From an uncultured Olsenella sp. (GTDB taxonomy: Bacteria; Actinomycetota; Coriobacteriia; Coriobacteriales; Atopobiaceae): a stretch of 64,000 nucleotides of DNA. Below, in pieces: positions 15,353 through 23,407 of the stretch. The stretch covers positions 16,204 to 80,203 of the forward strand of contig CAKUIF010000010.1 of NCBI GenBank assembly GCA_934660915.1, read 5' to 3'. Every line of letters starts with the position of its first letter. The stretch's first letter is position 1. Under the pieces are notes generated by a model. It was not told the origin of the DNA, did no database searches, and saw only the letters and a list, made by a program, of their open reading frames with translations. A program made the translations under genes and the position numbers.

Positions 15353-15493
15353 GAGGCGGTGAACATCTTGGGTATTCGACCTTTCGCGGTGGGCGGCGAT
15401 TTACGTTCGCCCGTTGTGTGGACACGAGCCAGTCTGGACCCGCCGCCGAACGCAGCAAGCCGAAGTAACAGAATCGAAATCCTTGCGGTTTTG

Positions 15494-15587
15494 CCGGGTC
15501 GTGAAGGCTTCACAGCGCCTAACTCCCACACAGTGGACGCATTTCGGCTTTTTCCGGCACAGATGCGTCCGCCGTGTGGGAGTTAGA
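15494..15587. repeat. 94-bp palindromic repeat, copy B
   Basis: The same element as copy A at 14054-14147, with the same orientation and length. Arms 15519-15544 and 15561-15586 pair with three mismatches. Loop and inner arm sequence differ at a few positions, so the copies have diverged while keeping the fold. It lies in the gene-free stretch 15353-15679, where I see nothing else certain. Confidence 0.9.
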
Positions 15588-15679
15588 GATTTGTTGCCGG
15601 CGGAATCGTGGCGACCGCCTGGTTTGGGACGCTGGGTTACCATCCTTGGCACTGATTCCGGCATGAATGGGAGATACGC

Positions 15680-16186
15680 ATGGCATTCGAGAAGATTGAA
15701 CTTACGGACATCGAGCTCGCGCCGTTCACGACATTCGACAAGGGCTGGGGCCTCGTCACCGCGGGAGATGCCAAGAAGTACAACACGATGACCGTGAGCT
15801 GGGGCGGGCTCGGGACGCTGTGGAACAAGCCCGTCGCGACCATCTATATCCGCCCGCAGCGCTACACCAAGCAGTTCGTCGACGCGAGCGAGCGGTTCAC
15901 GGTCTCGCTGTTCGGCGGCGAGCACAAGCGCGAGCTCGGGGTCCTCGGCACCAAGAGCGGCCGCGACGGCAATAAGGTCGCCGAGGTCGGCTTCACTCCC
16001 GTCGAGCTCGCCGGTCAGGTCTCCTTCGAGGAGGCAAGCCTTGTGCTCGTGTGCCGCAAGCTCTACGCAGACGAGATCCGCCTTGAGGGGTTCATAGACG
16101 CGTCCTGCGACGAGCGCTGCTACCCCGACCACGACTACCACACGTTCTACATCGCCGAGGTCGAGCGGGCGTATATCTGCAGATAG
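15680..16186 (+). CDS. Flavin reductase family protein (FMN-binding split barrel)
   Basis: 168 residues. The N-terminal half has the family pattern of an FMN-binding barrel: GLVTAGDAKKYNTMTVSWGG, then TLWNKPVATIYIRPQRYTKQ and SERFTVSLFG. The C-terminal part contains DHDYHTFYIAEVE, matching the conserved His/Tyr strand of flavin-reductase-like proteins common in gut anaerobes. It would bind FMN and reduce flavin or an unknown partner. ATG 15680 follows AATGGGAGATACGC, a fair RBS. Single gene, no functional partner adjacent. Confidence 0.8.
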   Translation: MAFEKIELTDIELAPFTTFDKGWGLVTAGDAKKYNTMTVSWGGLGTLWNKPVATIYIRPQRYTKQFVDASERFTVSLFGGEHKRELGVLGTKSGRDGNKVAEVGFTPVELAGQVSFEEASLVLVCRKLYADEIRLEGFIDASCDERCYPDHDYHTFYIAEVERAYICR

Positions 16187-16317
16187 CCGTTATATTGGGC
16201 TGATCCTGCTTTGGCAAGGCCCCTTTTGGCGGACCGCTCGTCTTTGGCATTCAAGCGCCGCGGCGGGACTAGGTTCTACGCACTTATCTGGTTCGGGTCA
16301 CGTTTACGTTTTCTTTC

Positions 16318-16458
16318 GACGCACTTTCCTCGATCGGGCTACGCACTTTTGGCGGCGTCGCCAATTTATGGCATGTCGAGTCGATAAAACACCAGTTAAC
16401 GAAGAGCGACTTCGGCAAACTTTTTACACTTGCATAGCCCGAAGAGAGGAAGTGCGTC
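16318..16458. repeat. Imperfect inverted repeat in a long intergenic region
   Basis: Arms 16318-16340 and 16436-16458 (GACGCACTT.CCTC..CGGGCT type) are inverted copies with small indels, separated by 95 bp. CTACGCACTT occurs twice nearby (16276 and 16340). The region 16187-16581 has no credible gene. It may be a decayed palindromic mobile element or an operator array. Confidence 0.5.
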
Positions 16459-16581
16459 ATTACATTGCCGCATGCGTCGCCCGAAGGCGCAAAGCGCGTG
16501 ATCCTGCTATTTGACGGGACCTCACGAATCCGGTTCGGATGACCTTGCATCACGCCGTCCACACCGCTCGCCGCGTCTCGC

Positions 16582-16610
16582 TTGAACCGCCTGCCGCGCA
16601 GGCGTACACT
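16582..16610 (+). promoter_or_regulatory. Promoter of the pyr operon
   Basis: TTGAAC (16582-16587), a 17-bp spacer and TACACT (16605-16610). Transcription would begin near 16617, giving a leader of about 130 nt that carries the attenuator. Confidence 0.65.
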
Positions 16611-16658
16611 CAACCAGAACCTTTAAGCGCGGTACGAGAGACCAGCAAGGTGAGATGC

Positions 16659-16733
16659 TCCCTCAACACGAGGGACACCCATACGCATGCTGGATGTCCT
16701 GTGCCGCGAACAGACGGTCAGGGCATCTTTTTT
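16659..16733 (+). promoter_or_regulatory. PyrR-type transcription attenuator
   Basis: Three overlapping hairpins can form. An anti-antiterminator pairs TCCCTC (16659-16664) with GAGGGA (16670-16675). An antiterminator pairs GGACACCC (16673-16680) with GGATGTCC (16692-16699), 7 of 8. A terminator pairs GATGTCCTG (16693-16701) with CAGGGCATC (16719-16727), one G-U, followed by six T residues. The first stem blocks the second and the second blocks the third, the arrangement of PyrR-regulated leaders. The canonical Bacillus PyrR-binding loop sequence is not obvious. Confidence 0.75.
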
Positions 16734-16748
16734 GTCGAAGGGAGTCCC

Positions 16749-17318
16749 ATGGAAGAGGCCAAGCTCAAGGCCCAGATCATGGACGAGCAGGCGATGGGCC
16801 GAGCCCTCACCCGCATCGCCCACGAGGTCATCGAGCGCAACGAGGGAGCCGAGGGGATCGGCATCGTCGGCATCGTGAGCAGGGGAGCGATCATCGCCCC
16901 GATGCTCGCGGATGAGATCGAGAAGATCGAGGGCACGCGCCCGCCGGTGGGCACGCTGGACATCAGCTTCTACCGCGACGACGTCAGCCGCGCGATCGCG
17001 CCCGTGCTGCACAGCACCAACATCCCGTTCAACGTCGACGAGCGCGACATCATCCTCGTGGACGACGTCCTGTACACGGGCCGCACCATCCGCTCCGCCC
17101 TCGACGCGCTGATCGACTACGGCCGCCCCAAGACGGTCCAGCTCGCCGTGATGGTCGACCGCGGCCACCGCGAGCTCCCCATCCGCGCCGACTACGTCGG
17201 CAAGAACGTCCCGTCCTCCCGCGACGAGGACGTCCGCGTCAACATCAAGCCCAGCGACGACACCACGTCCGTCGAGATCTGGACCAAGCCGAGCAAGCAC
17301 AACGGAGGTGCGCAGTAA
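16749..17318 (+). CDS. pyrR: PyrR, pyr operon attenuation regulator / uracil phosphoribosyltransferase
   Basis: 189 residues from ATG 16749 (GAAGGGAG upstream). A longer reading from 16539 is rejected because it runs through the promoter and terminator. The phosphoribosyltransferase PRPP loop is IILVDDVLYTGRT. The N-terminus EEAKLKAQIMDEQAMGRAL and the segment GIVSRGAIIAPML match PyrR. It senses UMP/UTP and binds nascent leader RNA to favour termination; family members also make UMP from uracil and PRPP. First gene of the operon, sharing a base with pyrB (TAATG). Confidence 0.93.
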   Translation: MEEAKLKAQIMDEQAMGRALTRIAHEVIERNEGAEGIGIVGIVSRGAIIAPMLADEIEKIEGTRPPVGTLDISFYRDDVSRAIAPVLHSTNIPFNVDERDIILVDDVLYTGRTIRSALDALIDYGRPKTVQLAVMVDRGHRELPIRADYVGKNVPSSRDEDVRVNIKPSDDTTSVEIWTKPSKHNGGAQ

Positions 17319-18253
17319 TGCTCTCAGTCAAGCACCTGATCGACACCACGAGCCTAACCGAGGACGACATCTACCAGATCCTCGACACCGCCCGCGCGTT
17401 CGAGGACGTCAACAACCGCGCCATCAAGAAGGTCCCCGCCCTTCGCGGCCGAACGATCGTGAACCTCTTCCTGGAGCCCTCGACCCGCACGAAGTCTTCC
17501 TTCGAGCTCGCCGAGAAGCGCCTTTCGGCCGACTCCCTCTCCATGGGCGGCGCCACCTCCTCGGTTGTCAAGGGCGAGTCGCTCGCCGACACCATCCAGA
17601 CGATCGACGCCATGAACGTCGACATGTTCGTCTGCCGCGCAAAGCTCGCCGGCACCCCGCAGAAGATCACCGAGCACACCGACGCCATCGTGATCAACGC
17701 CGGCGACGGCAAGCACCAGCACCCGACGCAGGCCATGCTCGACCTCTACACCATCCGCAAGCAGTTCGGCCACCTCGACGGCCTCAAGGTCGCCATCGTC
17801 GGCGACCTGTCGCACAGCCGCGTGTGCGGCTCGCTCGTGCCCGCGCTGAAGACCGTCGGCGCGGACGTCACCCTCGTCGGCCCCCCGACCTTCCAGGTCG
17901 ACGACCCCGACTACTTCGGCGTGCCGCAGACGGCCGACTTCGACTCCGTGATCCCCGAGATGGACGTCGTCTACATGCTGCGCGTCCAGCTCGAGCGCAT
18001 GGAGGGCGCCTCCATCCCGTCCCGCCGCGAGTACAACCGCCTGTGGGGCCTCGACATGAGCCGCGTGGACAAGATGAAGCCCGAGGCCATCATCTGCCAC
18101 CCCGGCCCGATGAACCGCGGCATGGAGATCAACGCGGACGTCGCCGACTGCGCCCGCTCTAGGATTCTGACCCAGGTCAACGCCGGCGTGCTCACCCGCA
18201 TGGCCGAGATGTACCTGCTGCTGGGAGGAGAGAACAATGGCATTTCTGCTTAA
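17318..18253 (+). CDS. pyrB: Aspartate carbamoyltransferase catalytic subunit
   Basis: 311 residues. It condenses carbamoyl phosphate and aspartate to carbamoyl aspartate. The carbamoyl-phosphate loop is PSTRTKSSFE, HPTQAMLDL is the conserved His motif, and HPGPMNRG lies in the C-terminal domain. The length matches the catalytic chain of a PyrI-less type, and no pyrI is nearby. The start overlaps the pyrR stop and the end overlaps pyrC by 17 bp, so translation is coupled. Confidence 0.96.
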   Translation: MLSVKHLIDTTSLTEDDIYQILDTARAFEDVNNRAIKKVPALRGRTIVNLFLEPSTRTKSSFELAEKRLSADSLSMGGATSSVVKGESLADTIQTIDAMNVDMFVCRAKLAGTPQKITEHTDAIVINAGDGKHQHPTQAMLDLYTIRKQFGHLDGLKVAIVGDLSHSRVCGSLVPALKTVGADVTLVGPPTFQVDDPDYFGVPQTADFDSVIPEMDVVYMLRVQLERMEGASIPSRREYNRLWGLDMSRVDKMKPEAIICHPGPMNRGMEINADVADCARSRILTQVNAGVLTRMAEMYLLLGGENNGISA

Positions 18254-19538
18254 GGGCGCCCACGTCGTCGACCCGCAGGTGGGCCTCGACGGCTTCCGCG
18301 ACGTTCTGATCGAGGACGGCAAGATAGCCGCCGTCTCCGAGGCCCTCGAGGCCCCCGCCGGCGCCGAGGTCGTCGACGCCCACGACAAGTATCTCGTCCC
18401 CGGCCTTGTGGATATGCACGTCCACTTCCGCGATCCCGGCTTCGAGTACAAGGAGACCATCGAGACCGGTTCCGCGGCCGCGGTCCACGGCGGCTTCACC
18501 GACGTGGCCACCATGCCCAACACCGACCCCGTCACCGACACCGGCGCCGAGGTCCGCTACCAGATCGACCGCGCCCACGCCGCCGGCCTGTGCCACGTGC
18601 GCCCCATCGGCGCCATGACGCGCGGCGAGAAGGGCGAGTCCCTGGCCGAGATCGGCGACATGGTCATCGAGGGCGCGAGCGCCTTCTCCGACGACGGCCA
18701 CGGCGTCCAGTCCGCCGGCATGATGCGCACCTGCATGGAGTACATCGCCCAGTTCGACCGCGTCGCGCTCGCCCACTGCGAGATCGAGTCGCTCTCGGGC
18801 CACGGCGTCATCAACGAGGGCCGCGCCTCCACGCGCCTCGGCATGTTCGGCTGGCCGGCGCTTGCCGAGGAGCTCGAGATCTATCGCGACATCGAGCTCG
18901 TCCGCCTCACCAACTGCCCGCTGCACATCTGCCACATCTCCACGCGCAAGGGCCTCGACCTCGTCCGCGCCGCCAAGGCCGACGGCCTGCCCGTCACCTG
19001 CGAGGTCACCCCGCACCACCTGTTCCTGTGCGAGGACGACATCACCGACACCTACGACACGAACCTCAAGATGAACCCGCCGCTGCGCACCGCCGACGAC
19101 GCGGCCGCGCTTCGCGAGGGCGTCCTCGACGGCTCCATCGACTGCATCGTCACCGATCACGCGCCGCACGCCCCGCACGAGAAGGACTGCGAGTGGGAGA
19201 TCAGCTTCTTCGGCATCGTGGGCCTCGAGACCTCGCTGCCGCTCATCCTGCAGAACCTCGTCGACACCGGCAAGATGAGCTGGGCGCGCCTCGTTGAGGT
19301 CATGGCCGTGAACCCGCGCCGCCTGTTGCGCCTCGATCCGGTGAGCATCGCCGAGGGCTCCGCTGCCGACCTCACCCTCATCGACCCCAAGAAGTCCGTC
19401 GAGATCACGCCCGAGTACCTCAAGAGCCGCTCCAAGAACTCCGCTTGGCTCGGCCAGACCCTCACGGGCGTCGCGACCGACGTCTGGGCCGGCGGCCGCC
19501 GCGTCCTCACCGACGGCGTCGTCACGCCGCAGCACTAG
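18237..19538 (+). CDS. pyrC: Dihydroorotase
   Basis: 433 residues, class I dihydroorotase. The metal motif is DMHVHFRDPG near residue 60. Further ligand histidines appear in LHICHIST and EVTPHH, and the catalytic Asp lies in VTDHAPHAPHEK. It closes carbamoyl aspartate to dihydroorotate. ATG 18237 has GGGAGGAG just upstream inside the pyrB end. The pyrK start follows 9 bp after its stop. Confidence 0.96.
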   Translation: MAFLLKGAHVVDPQVGLDGFRDVLIEDGKIAAVSEALEAPAGAEVVDAHDKYLVPGLVDMHVHFRDPGFEYKETIETGSAAAVHGGFTDVATMPNTDPVTDTGAEVRYQIDRAHAAGLCHVRPIGAMTRGEKGESLAEIGDMVIEGASAFSDDGHGVQSAGMMRTCMEYIAQFDRVALAHCEIESLSGHGVINEGRASTRLGMFGWPALAEELEIYRDIELVRLTNCPLHICHISTRKGLDLVRAAKADGLPVTCEVTPHHLFLCEDDITDTYDTNLKMNPPLRTADDAAALREGVLDGSIDCIVTDHAPHAPHEKDCEWEISFFGIVGLETSLPLILQNLVDTGKMSWARLVEVMAVNPRRLLRLDPVSIAEGSAADLTLIDPKKSVEITPEYLKSRSKNSAWLGQTLTGVATDVWAGGRRVLTDGVVTPQH

Positions 19539-19547
19539 GGGACGCAG

Positions 19548-20339
19548 ATGACCCTCATGTCCAGGGTGCGTGAGCACACCTACACGGTGGTCGAGAACGA
19601 GGCGGTCGGCGACGGCATCTGGCGCATGGTCTTCCGCGCGCCAAAGCTCGCCGGCTCCCTCGAGCCCGGCCAGTTCATGAACTTCCACGTTCCCGGCGCC
19701 AAGCAGATTCTGCGCGTGCCCCTCTCGTTCGCCTCCGCGGATGCCGAGTCCGGCACTGTCGAGATCGTCTACGCGGTGGTCGGCGACGCCACCCGCGCCC
19801 TTACCAGGATGGCGGCGGGGGAGTCCTCCTCCGTCCTCGGCCCCTCCGGCAACGGCTGGGTCGTCCGCGAGGGACAGGGCCGCTCGGTCGTCGTCGGCGG
19901 CGGAGTTGGCGCTCCCCCGGCAGTCGCCGCGGCGGGGCTTCTTGCCAAGAAGGGCGTCGCCTTCGACGGCGTGCTCGGCTCGCAGACGGCCTCCAAGCTC
20001 TGGGGCGTCGATCGCCTCGCCGAGCTCGGCGCCGGCCGGGCGCTCGCCACGACCGACGACGGGTCCTTCGGCATCAAGGGCTTCACCACCGACGCGCTTC
20101 GCGAGCTGCTCTCCCAGGGCGAATACGACACGGTCTATACCTGCGGGCCGCAGGTCATGATGCGCGGCATCGCCGCGATCTGCCGCGAGGCGGGCATTAA
20201 GTGTCAGGTCTCCATGGAGCGCATGATGTCGTGCGGCTTCGGCGCGTGCAACACCTGCAACGTGCTCATGGCGGACGGCACCTACAAGTCGTGCTGCATG
20301 AACGGCCCCATCTTCGACGCCGAGGAGGTGGCGTGGTAA
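19548..20339 (+). CDS. pyrK: Dihydroorotate dehydrogenase electron-transfer subunit
   Basis: 263 residues. The FAD-binding domain carries RVPLSFASAD (RxxS type) in the first third, and the NAD-binding domain starts at VVVGGGVGAPPAVAAA. The C-terminal [2Fe-2S] site is SCGFGACNTCNV plus a later Cys pair. It passes electrons from dihydroorotate via PyrD to NAD+. It defines PyrD as class 1B, encoded immediately downstream with a one-base overlap (TAATG). Confidence 0.94.
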   Translation: MTLMSRVREHTYTVVENEAVGDGIWRMVFRAPKLAGSLEPGQFMNFHVPGAKQILRVPLSFASADAESGTVEIVYAVVGDATRALTRMAAGESSSVLGPSGNGWVVREGQGRSVVVGGGVGAPPAVAAAGLLAKKGVAFDGVLGSQTASKLWGVDRLAELGAGRALATTDDGSFGIKGFTTDALRELLSQGEYDTVYTCGPQVMMRGIAAICREAGIKCQVSMERMMSCGFGACNTCNVLMADGTYKSCCMNGPIFDAEEVAW

Positions 20340-21268
20340 TGGCGGAGAGCCCCGTGAACATGGCCGTCGACCTCGGCGGCGTGAAGATGCAAAACCCCGT
20401 GAACACCGCGTCGGGCACCTTCGGCTTCGGTTGGCAGTTCGAGGGCTTCTTCGACGTTTCGCGCCTCGGCGCCATCACGACGAAGGGGTGCTCGGCCGAG
20501 CCTTGGCTCGGCAACCCCGAGCCCCGCATGTGCGAGGTCCCCTCCGGCATGATGAACACCGTCGGCCTCGCCAACCCCGGCGTCGCAGGCATGCTCGATG
20601 CCTACGGCGACTATCTCCGCGAGCTCGAGGGCCGCGGCTGCCGCGTGATCCTGCAGGCCGCCGGCCACTCCCACGAGGAGTACATCGCCGCCGTCGAGAA
20701 GATCGAGGAGCTCGCGCCCTGGTGCTCCGGCATCGAGCTCAACATCTCCTGCCCCAACATCGCGCGCGGCGGCGCCCTTGTGGGCGGCACTCCCGAGTCA
20801 GCCTCCGAGGTCGTCTCTGCGGTGCGCGAGCGCGTGCACAGGCCGCTTTTGGTAAAGATGGCCCCGGTCCGCGTGCCCGAGATCGCCCGCGCGTGCGAGT
20901 CGGCGGGCGCGGACGCCCTGTGCCTCATCAACACCATCAACGGCATGCACCTTAACGTCCATACGCGCAAGAGCATGCTCTCCAAGCCCACCGGCGGCGT
21001 CTCCGGCCCCGCAATCCACGCCATCGCCGTGCGCATGGTGTGGGAGGCCGCCAACGCCGTGAAGATTCCCATCAACGGCATGGGCGGCGTCGCCACCTGG
21101 GAGGACGCGGCCGAGATGATCCTGGCCGGGGCGACCTGCGTCACGGTGGGCACCGCGAGCTTCTATGACCCGACCGCTGCCGCAAAGATCGTGGACGGCC
21201 TTGCCGCCTGGGCCGCCGAGCAGGGAGTTTCCGACATCAACGAATTGATTGGAGCCGCAGAATGCTGA
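20339..21268 (+). CDS. pyrD: Dihydroorotate dehydrogenase, class 1B catalytic subunit
   Basis: 309 residues from ATG 20339, which shares a base with the pyrK stop. A longer reading from 20201 would overlap pyrK by 139 bp and is rejected. The FMN-binding TIM barrel has the active-site Cys in ELNISCPN and the conserved CLINTINGM and INGMGGV segments. It oxidises dihydroorotate to orotate. The partner PyrK supplies the FAD/[2Fe-2S] relay. Confidence 0.95.
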   Translation: MAESPVNMAVDLGGVKMQNPVNTASGTFGFGWQFEGFFDVSRLGAITTKGCSAEPWLGNPEPRMCEVPSGMMNTVGLANPGVAGMLDAYGDYLRELEGRGCRVILQAAGHSHEEYIAAVEKIEELAPWCSGIELNISCPNIARGGALVGGTPESASEVVSAVRERVHRPLLVKMAPVRVPEIARACESAGADALCLINTINGMHLNVHTRKSMLSKPTGGVSGPAIHAIAVRMVWEAANAVKIPINGMGGVATWEDAAEMILAGATCVTVGTASFYDPTAAAKIVDGLAAWAAEQGVSDINELIGAAEC

Positions 21269-21984
21269 CGTACGAGCAAGCCTCCGACAAGGTCATCATC
21301 GCGCTCGACTGCAGTCGCGAGCGCGCCTTCGAGCTCGCCGACATGCTCGCCGGCAAGGCCACCTGGGTCAAGGTCGGCATGACGCTCTTCTATGCCGAGG
21401 GCCCGTCGATCGTCGAGGCCATGCGCGAGCGCGGCCTCAAGGTCTTCCTCGACCTCAAGGTCCACGACATCCCGTTCCAGGTCCAGGGCGCCGTGCGCTC
21501 CGCCTCCATGACGGGAGCCGACATCATCTCGATCCACGGCCTGGGCACCGCCCCCATGGTCGAGGCCGCCCGCAAGGGCGCCGAGGAGGCCGCCGCCGAG
21601 CGCGCGGGAGACCGCACACGCCTCGTGGCCATCTCGGTCCTCACGAGCATGGACCAGGAGGCCCTCGCCTCCATCGGCGTCTCGGGCACCATCGCCGAGG
21701 AGGTCAGCCGCCTGGCGAGCCTGGCATACGGCGCCGGTTCCGACGGCATCGTGTGCTCACCGCAGGAGGCCTCCGAGATGCGCGCCCTTCTTGGCCCGGA
21801 CGCGCTCATCGTGACCCCGGGCGTCCGCCCCGCTGGAGCCGCCGTCGGCGACCAGAAGCGCATCGCCACCCCGGCCGCCGCCATCGAGGCCGGTGCTTCC
21901 AAGCTCGTCATCGGCCGCCCGATCACCGGCGCTGACGACCCCGTGGCCGCCTTCGACGCCATCGTCGAGGAGCTCATGGCCTAG
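21262..21984 (+). CDS. pyrF: Orotidine 5'-phosphate decarboxylase
   Basis: 240 residues. The catalytic motif is FLDLKVHDIP. The N-terminus IIALDCSRERA and the C-terminal phosphate-binding loop KLVIGRPITGADDP are typical. It decarboxylates OMP to UMP, the last step of the pathway. It overlaps pyrD by 7 bp and ends the operon, with a strong hairpin 25 bp on. pyrE is not in this operon. Confidence 0.95.
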   Translation: MLTYEQASDKVIIALDCSRERAFELADMLAGKATWVKVGMTLFYAEGPSIVEAMRERGLKVFLDLKVHDIPFQVQGAVRSASMTGADIISIHGLGTAPMVEAARKGAEEAAAERAGDRTRLVAISVLTSMDQEALASIGVSGTIAEEVSRLASLAYGAGSDGIVCSPQEASEMRALLGPDALIVTPGVRPAGAAVGDQKRIATPAAAIEAGASKLVIGRPITGADDPVAAFDAIVEELMA

Positions 21985-22008
21985 CGCATAAGCCTATATA
22001 AGCTGCTC

Positions 22009-22050
22009 ACGGGGCCGCTTGGGGTCAAATAGATCTCCGAGCGGCCCCGT
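22009..22050 (+). terminator. Terminator of the pyr operon
   Basis: A 14-bp stem (22009-22022 / 22037-22050, one G-U) with a 14-nt loop. Only a short T stretch follows, but the stem is very GC-rich. Confidence 0.75.
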
Positions 22051-22231
22051 TTGCGCAGCTCATGGCACCAATTTGCCCGGTTATGAAAAAGTTATAGCCG
22101 CTGAGCTGCTCTTTTCTGATTTCTTCTTGCAATTGAGCAGGTAAATGGGCATAGTAATTACCCGGAAAGTCGAGCGCCCCGATTCGACGCGCGCCGACTG
22201 CGTTTTTTAGCAGCAATGTTTGGAGGACACA

Positions 22232-22540
22232 ATGGCTCTACCTCAGCTTACTCCCGAGCAGCGCAAGGCCGCCCTCGAGAAGGCCGCCCAGGCCCGTCAC
22301 GAGCGCGCTGAGCTCCGTGAGAAGATCAAGTCTGGCAAGGTCTCCCTCGCCGAGGTTCTCGATTCCGACGACCCCATCGCCAACCGCATGAAGGTCTCCG
22401 CCCTCATCGAGTCCCTCCCCGGCTACGGCAAGGCCAAGGCCGCCAAGATCATGGATGAGCTGGGCATCTCCGCCACCCGTCGCGTCAAGGGCCTCGGCGC
22501 CCGCCAGCGCGAGCAGCTCATCGAGGCGCTCTCCAAGTAA
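22232..22540 (+). CDS. mihF: Integration host factor, actinobacterial type
   Basis: 102 residues from ATG 22232 (GGAGG 6 nt upstream); a TTG 12 bp earlier is the alternative. A basic N-terminal helix (LTPEQRKAALEKAAQARHERAELR) leads into a helix-two-turn-helix domain with SLPGYGKAKAAKIMDELGI and RRVKGLGARQREQL. This is the signature of mIHF, a nucleoid protein unrelated to proteobacterial IHF that shapes DNA and assists site-specific recombination. It sits directly upstream of gmk and rpoZ, a conserved actinobacterial neighbourhood. Confidence 0.93.
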   Translation: MALPQLTPEQRKAALEKAAQARHERAELREKIKSGKVSLAEVLDSDDPIANRMKVSALIESLPGYGKAKAAKIMDELGISATRRVKGLGARQREQLIEALSK

Positions 22541-23119
22541 GTGGCGAGGACTCCGCATCTCTTCGTCGTTTCCGGGCCGTCAGGCGTAGGCAAGGGCACG
22601 CTGGTCGCAAAGCTGCGGCAGCGGGTTCCGGGCCTGGGCCTGACGGTTTCGGCCACCACGAGGGGCCCCCGGGAGGGGGAGATCGATGGCGTCCACTATC
22701 ACTTCCTTACGGATGAGGAGTTCAGCCGCCGCGTCGAGGCCGGCGAGTTCCTCGAGTGGGCCCATGTCCACGGCCACTGCTACGGCACGCTCAAGAGCGA
22801 GGTCAGCCGCATCTTCGGCGAAGGCCACTCCGTCGTCCTCGAGATCGACGTGCAAGGCGGCCTGAACGTTCGCAAGGTCTGGCCGGGCGCCGTCCTCGTG
22901 TTCATCGAGCCCCCTTCCGCGGAGGAGCTCGAGCGCAGGCTTCGGGGCCGCGGCACGGAGGACGAGGCGAGCATCGAGCTGCGCCTCAGCAACGCCGCCG
23001 CCGAGATGGCGGTTGCGCCCTCCTACGACGAGCGCATCGTCAACGACGACCTCGACCGAGCGGTCGGCGAGCTTGCCGACCTCATTGATTCATACGAGAC
23101 GAAGGAAAGGTCTCTTTAG
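22541..23119 (+). CDS. gmk: Guanylate kinase
   Basis: 192 residues, GTG start directly after the mihF stop. The P-loop is SGPSGVGKGTL. The GMP-binding segments TTRGPREGEIDGVHYHF and the later EIDVQGGLNV are intact, as is the lid-proximal RLRGRGTEDEASIELRL. It phosphorylates GMP to GDP. It is coupled to mihF upstream and rpoZ downstream with no gap on either side. Confidence 0.96.
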   Translation: MARTPHLFVVSGPSGVGKGTLVAKLRQRVPGLGLTVSATTRGPREGEIDGVHYHFLTDEEFSRRVEAGEFLEWAHVHGHCYGTLKSEVSRIFGEGHSVVLEIDVQGGLNVRKVWPGAVLVFIEPPSAEELERRLRGRGTEDEASIELRLSNAAAEMAVAPSYDERIVNDDLDRAVGELADLIDSYETKERSL

Positions 23120-23404
23120 ATGTCCGTCACCAAGCCCAGCATCGATACCCTGCTCGAGAAGACCGAGCACAACCCGTTCCTGCTCTGCTCCATCGCGTCC
23201 AAGCGCGCCTGCGACATCAACAACATGATTCGCGGCCAGCACCTGCGCGTGACCGCTATCCAGGACTTCGACGACATCACCACCGTCGTCTCCGGCAAGG
23301 ACACCGTCTCCATCGCCATGGAGGAGATCGAGTCCGGCACCCTGGGCTTCGTCAAGGATGAGTTTGACGAGGACATCAAGGGCGCCAACACCATCGCCCT
23401 CTAA
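23120..23404 (+). CDS. rpoZ: RNA polymerase omega subunit
   Basis: 94 residues. The N-terminus SVTKPSIDTLLEKTEHNPF leads into the conserved core IASKRACDINNMIRGQH, matching the omega ARRA/N motif region. The C-terminus is acidic. It helps fold and hold beta-prime in RNA polymerase. It starts right after the gmk stop with GGAAAGG upstream. Confidence 0.93.
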   Translation: MSVTKPSIDTLLEKTEHNPFLLCSIASKRACDINNMIRGQHLRVTAIQDFDDITTVVSGKDTVSIAMEEIESGTLGFVKDEFDEDIKGANTIAL

Positions 23405-23407
23405 GCC

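Noticed and set aside
14054..15587. A composite transposon carrying the panE-like gene
   Set aside because: No transposase and no IS-type termini are visible; the repeats are palindromes without a coding region, so only a repeat call is made.
16284..16613. Minus-strand frame in the pyr upstream region
   Set aside because: It covers the pyr promoter, lacks an RBS and has no family resemblance; the region is better explained by an inverted repeat and promoter.
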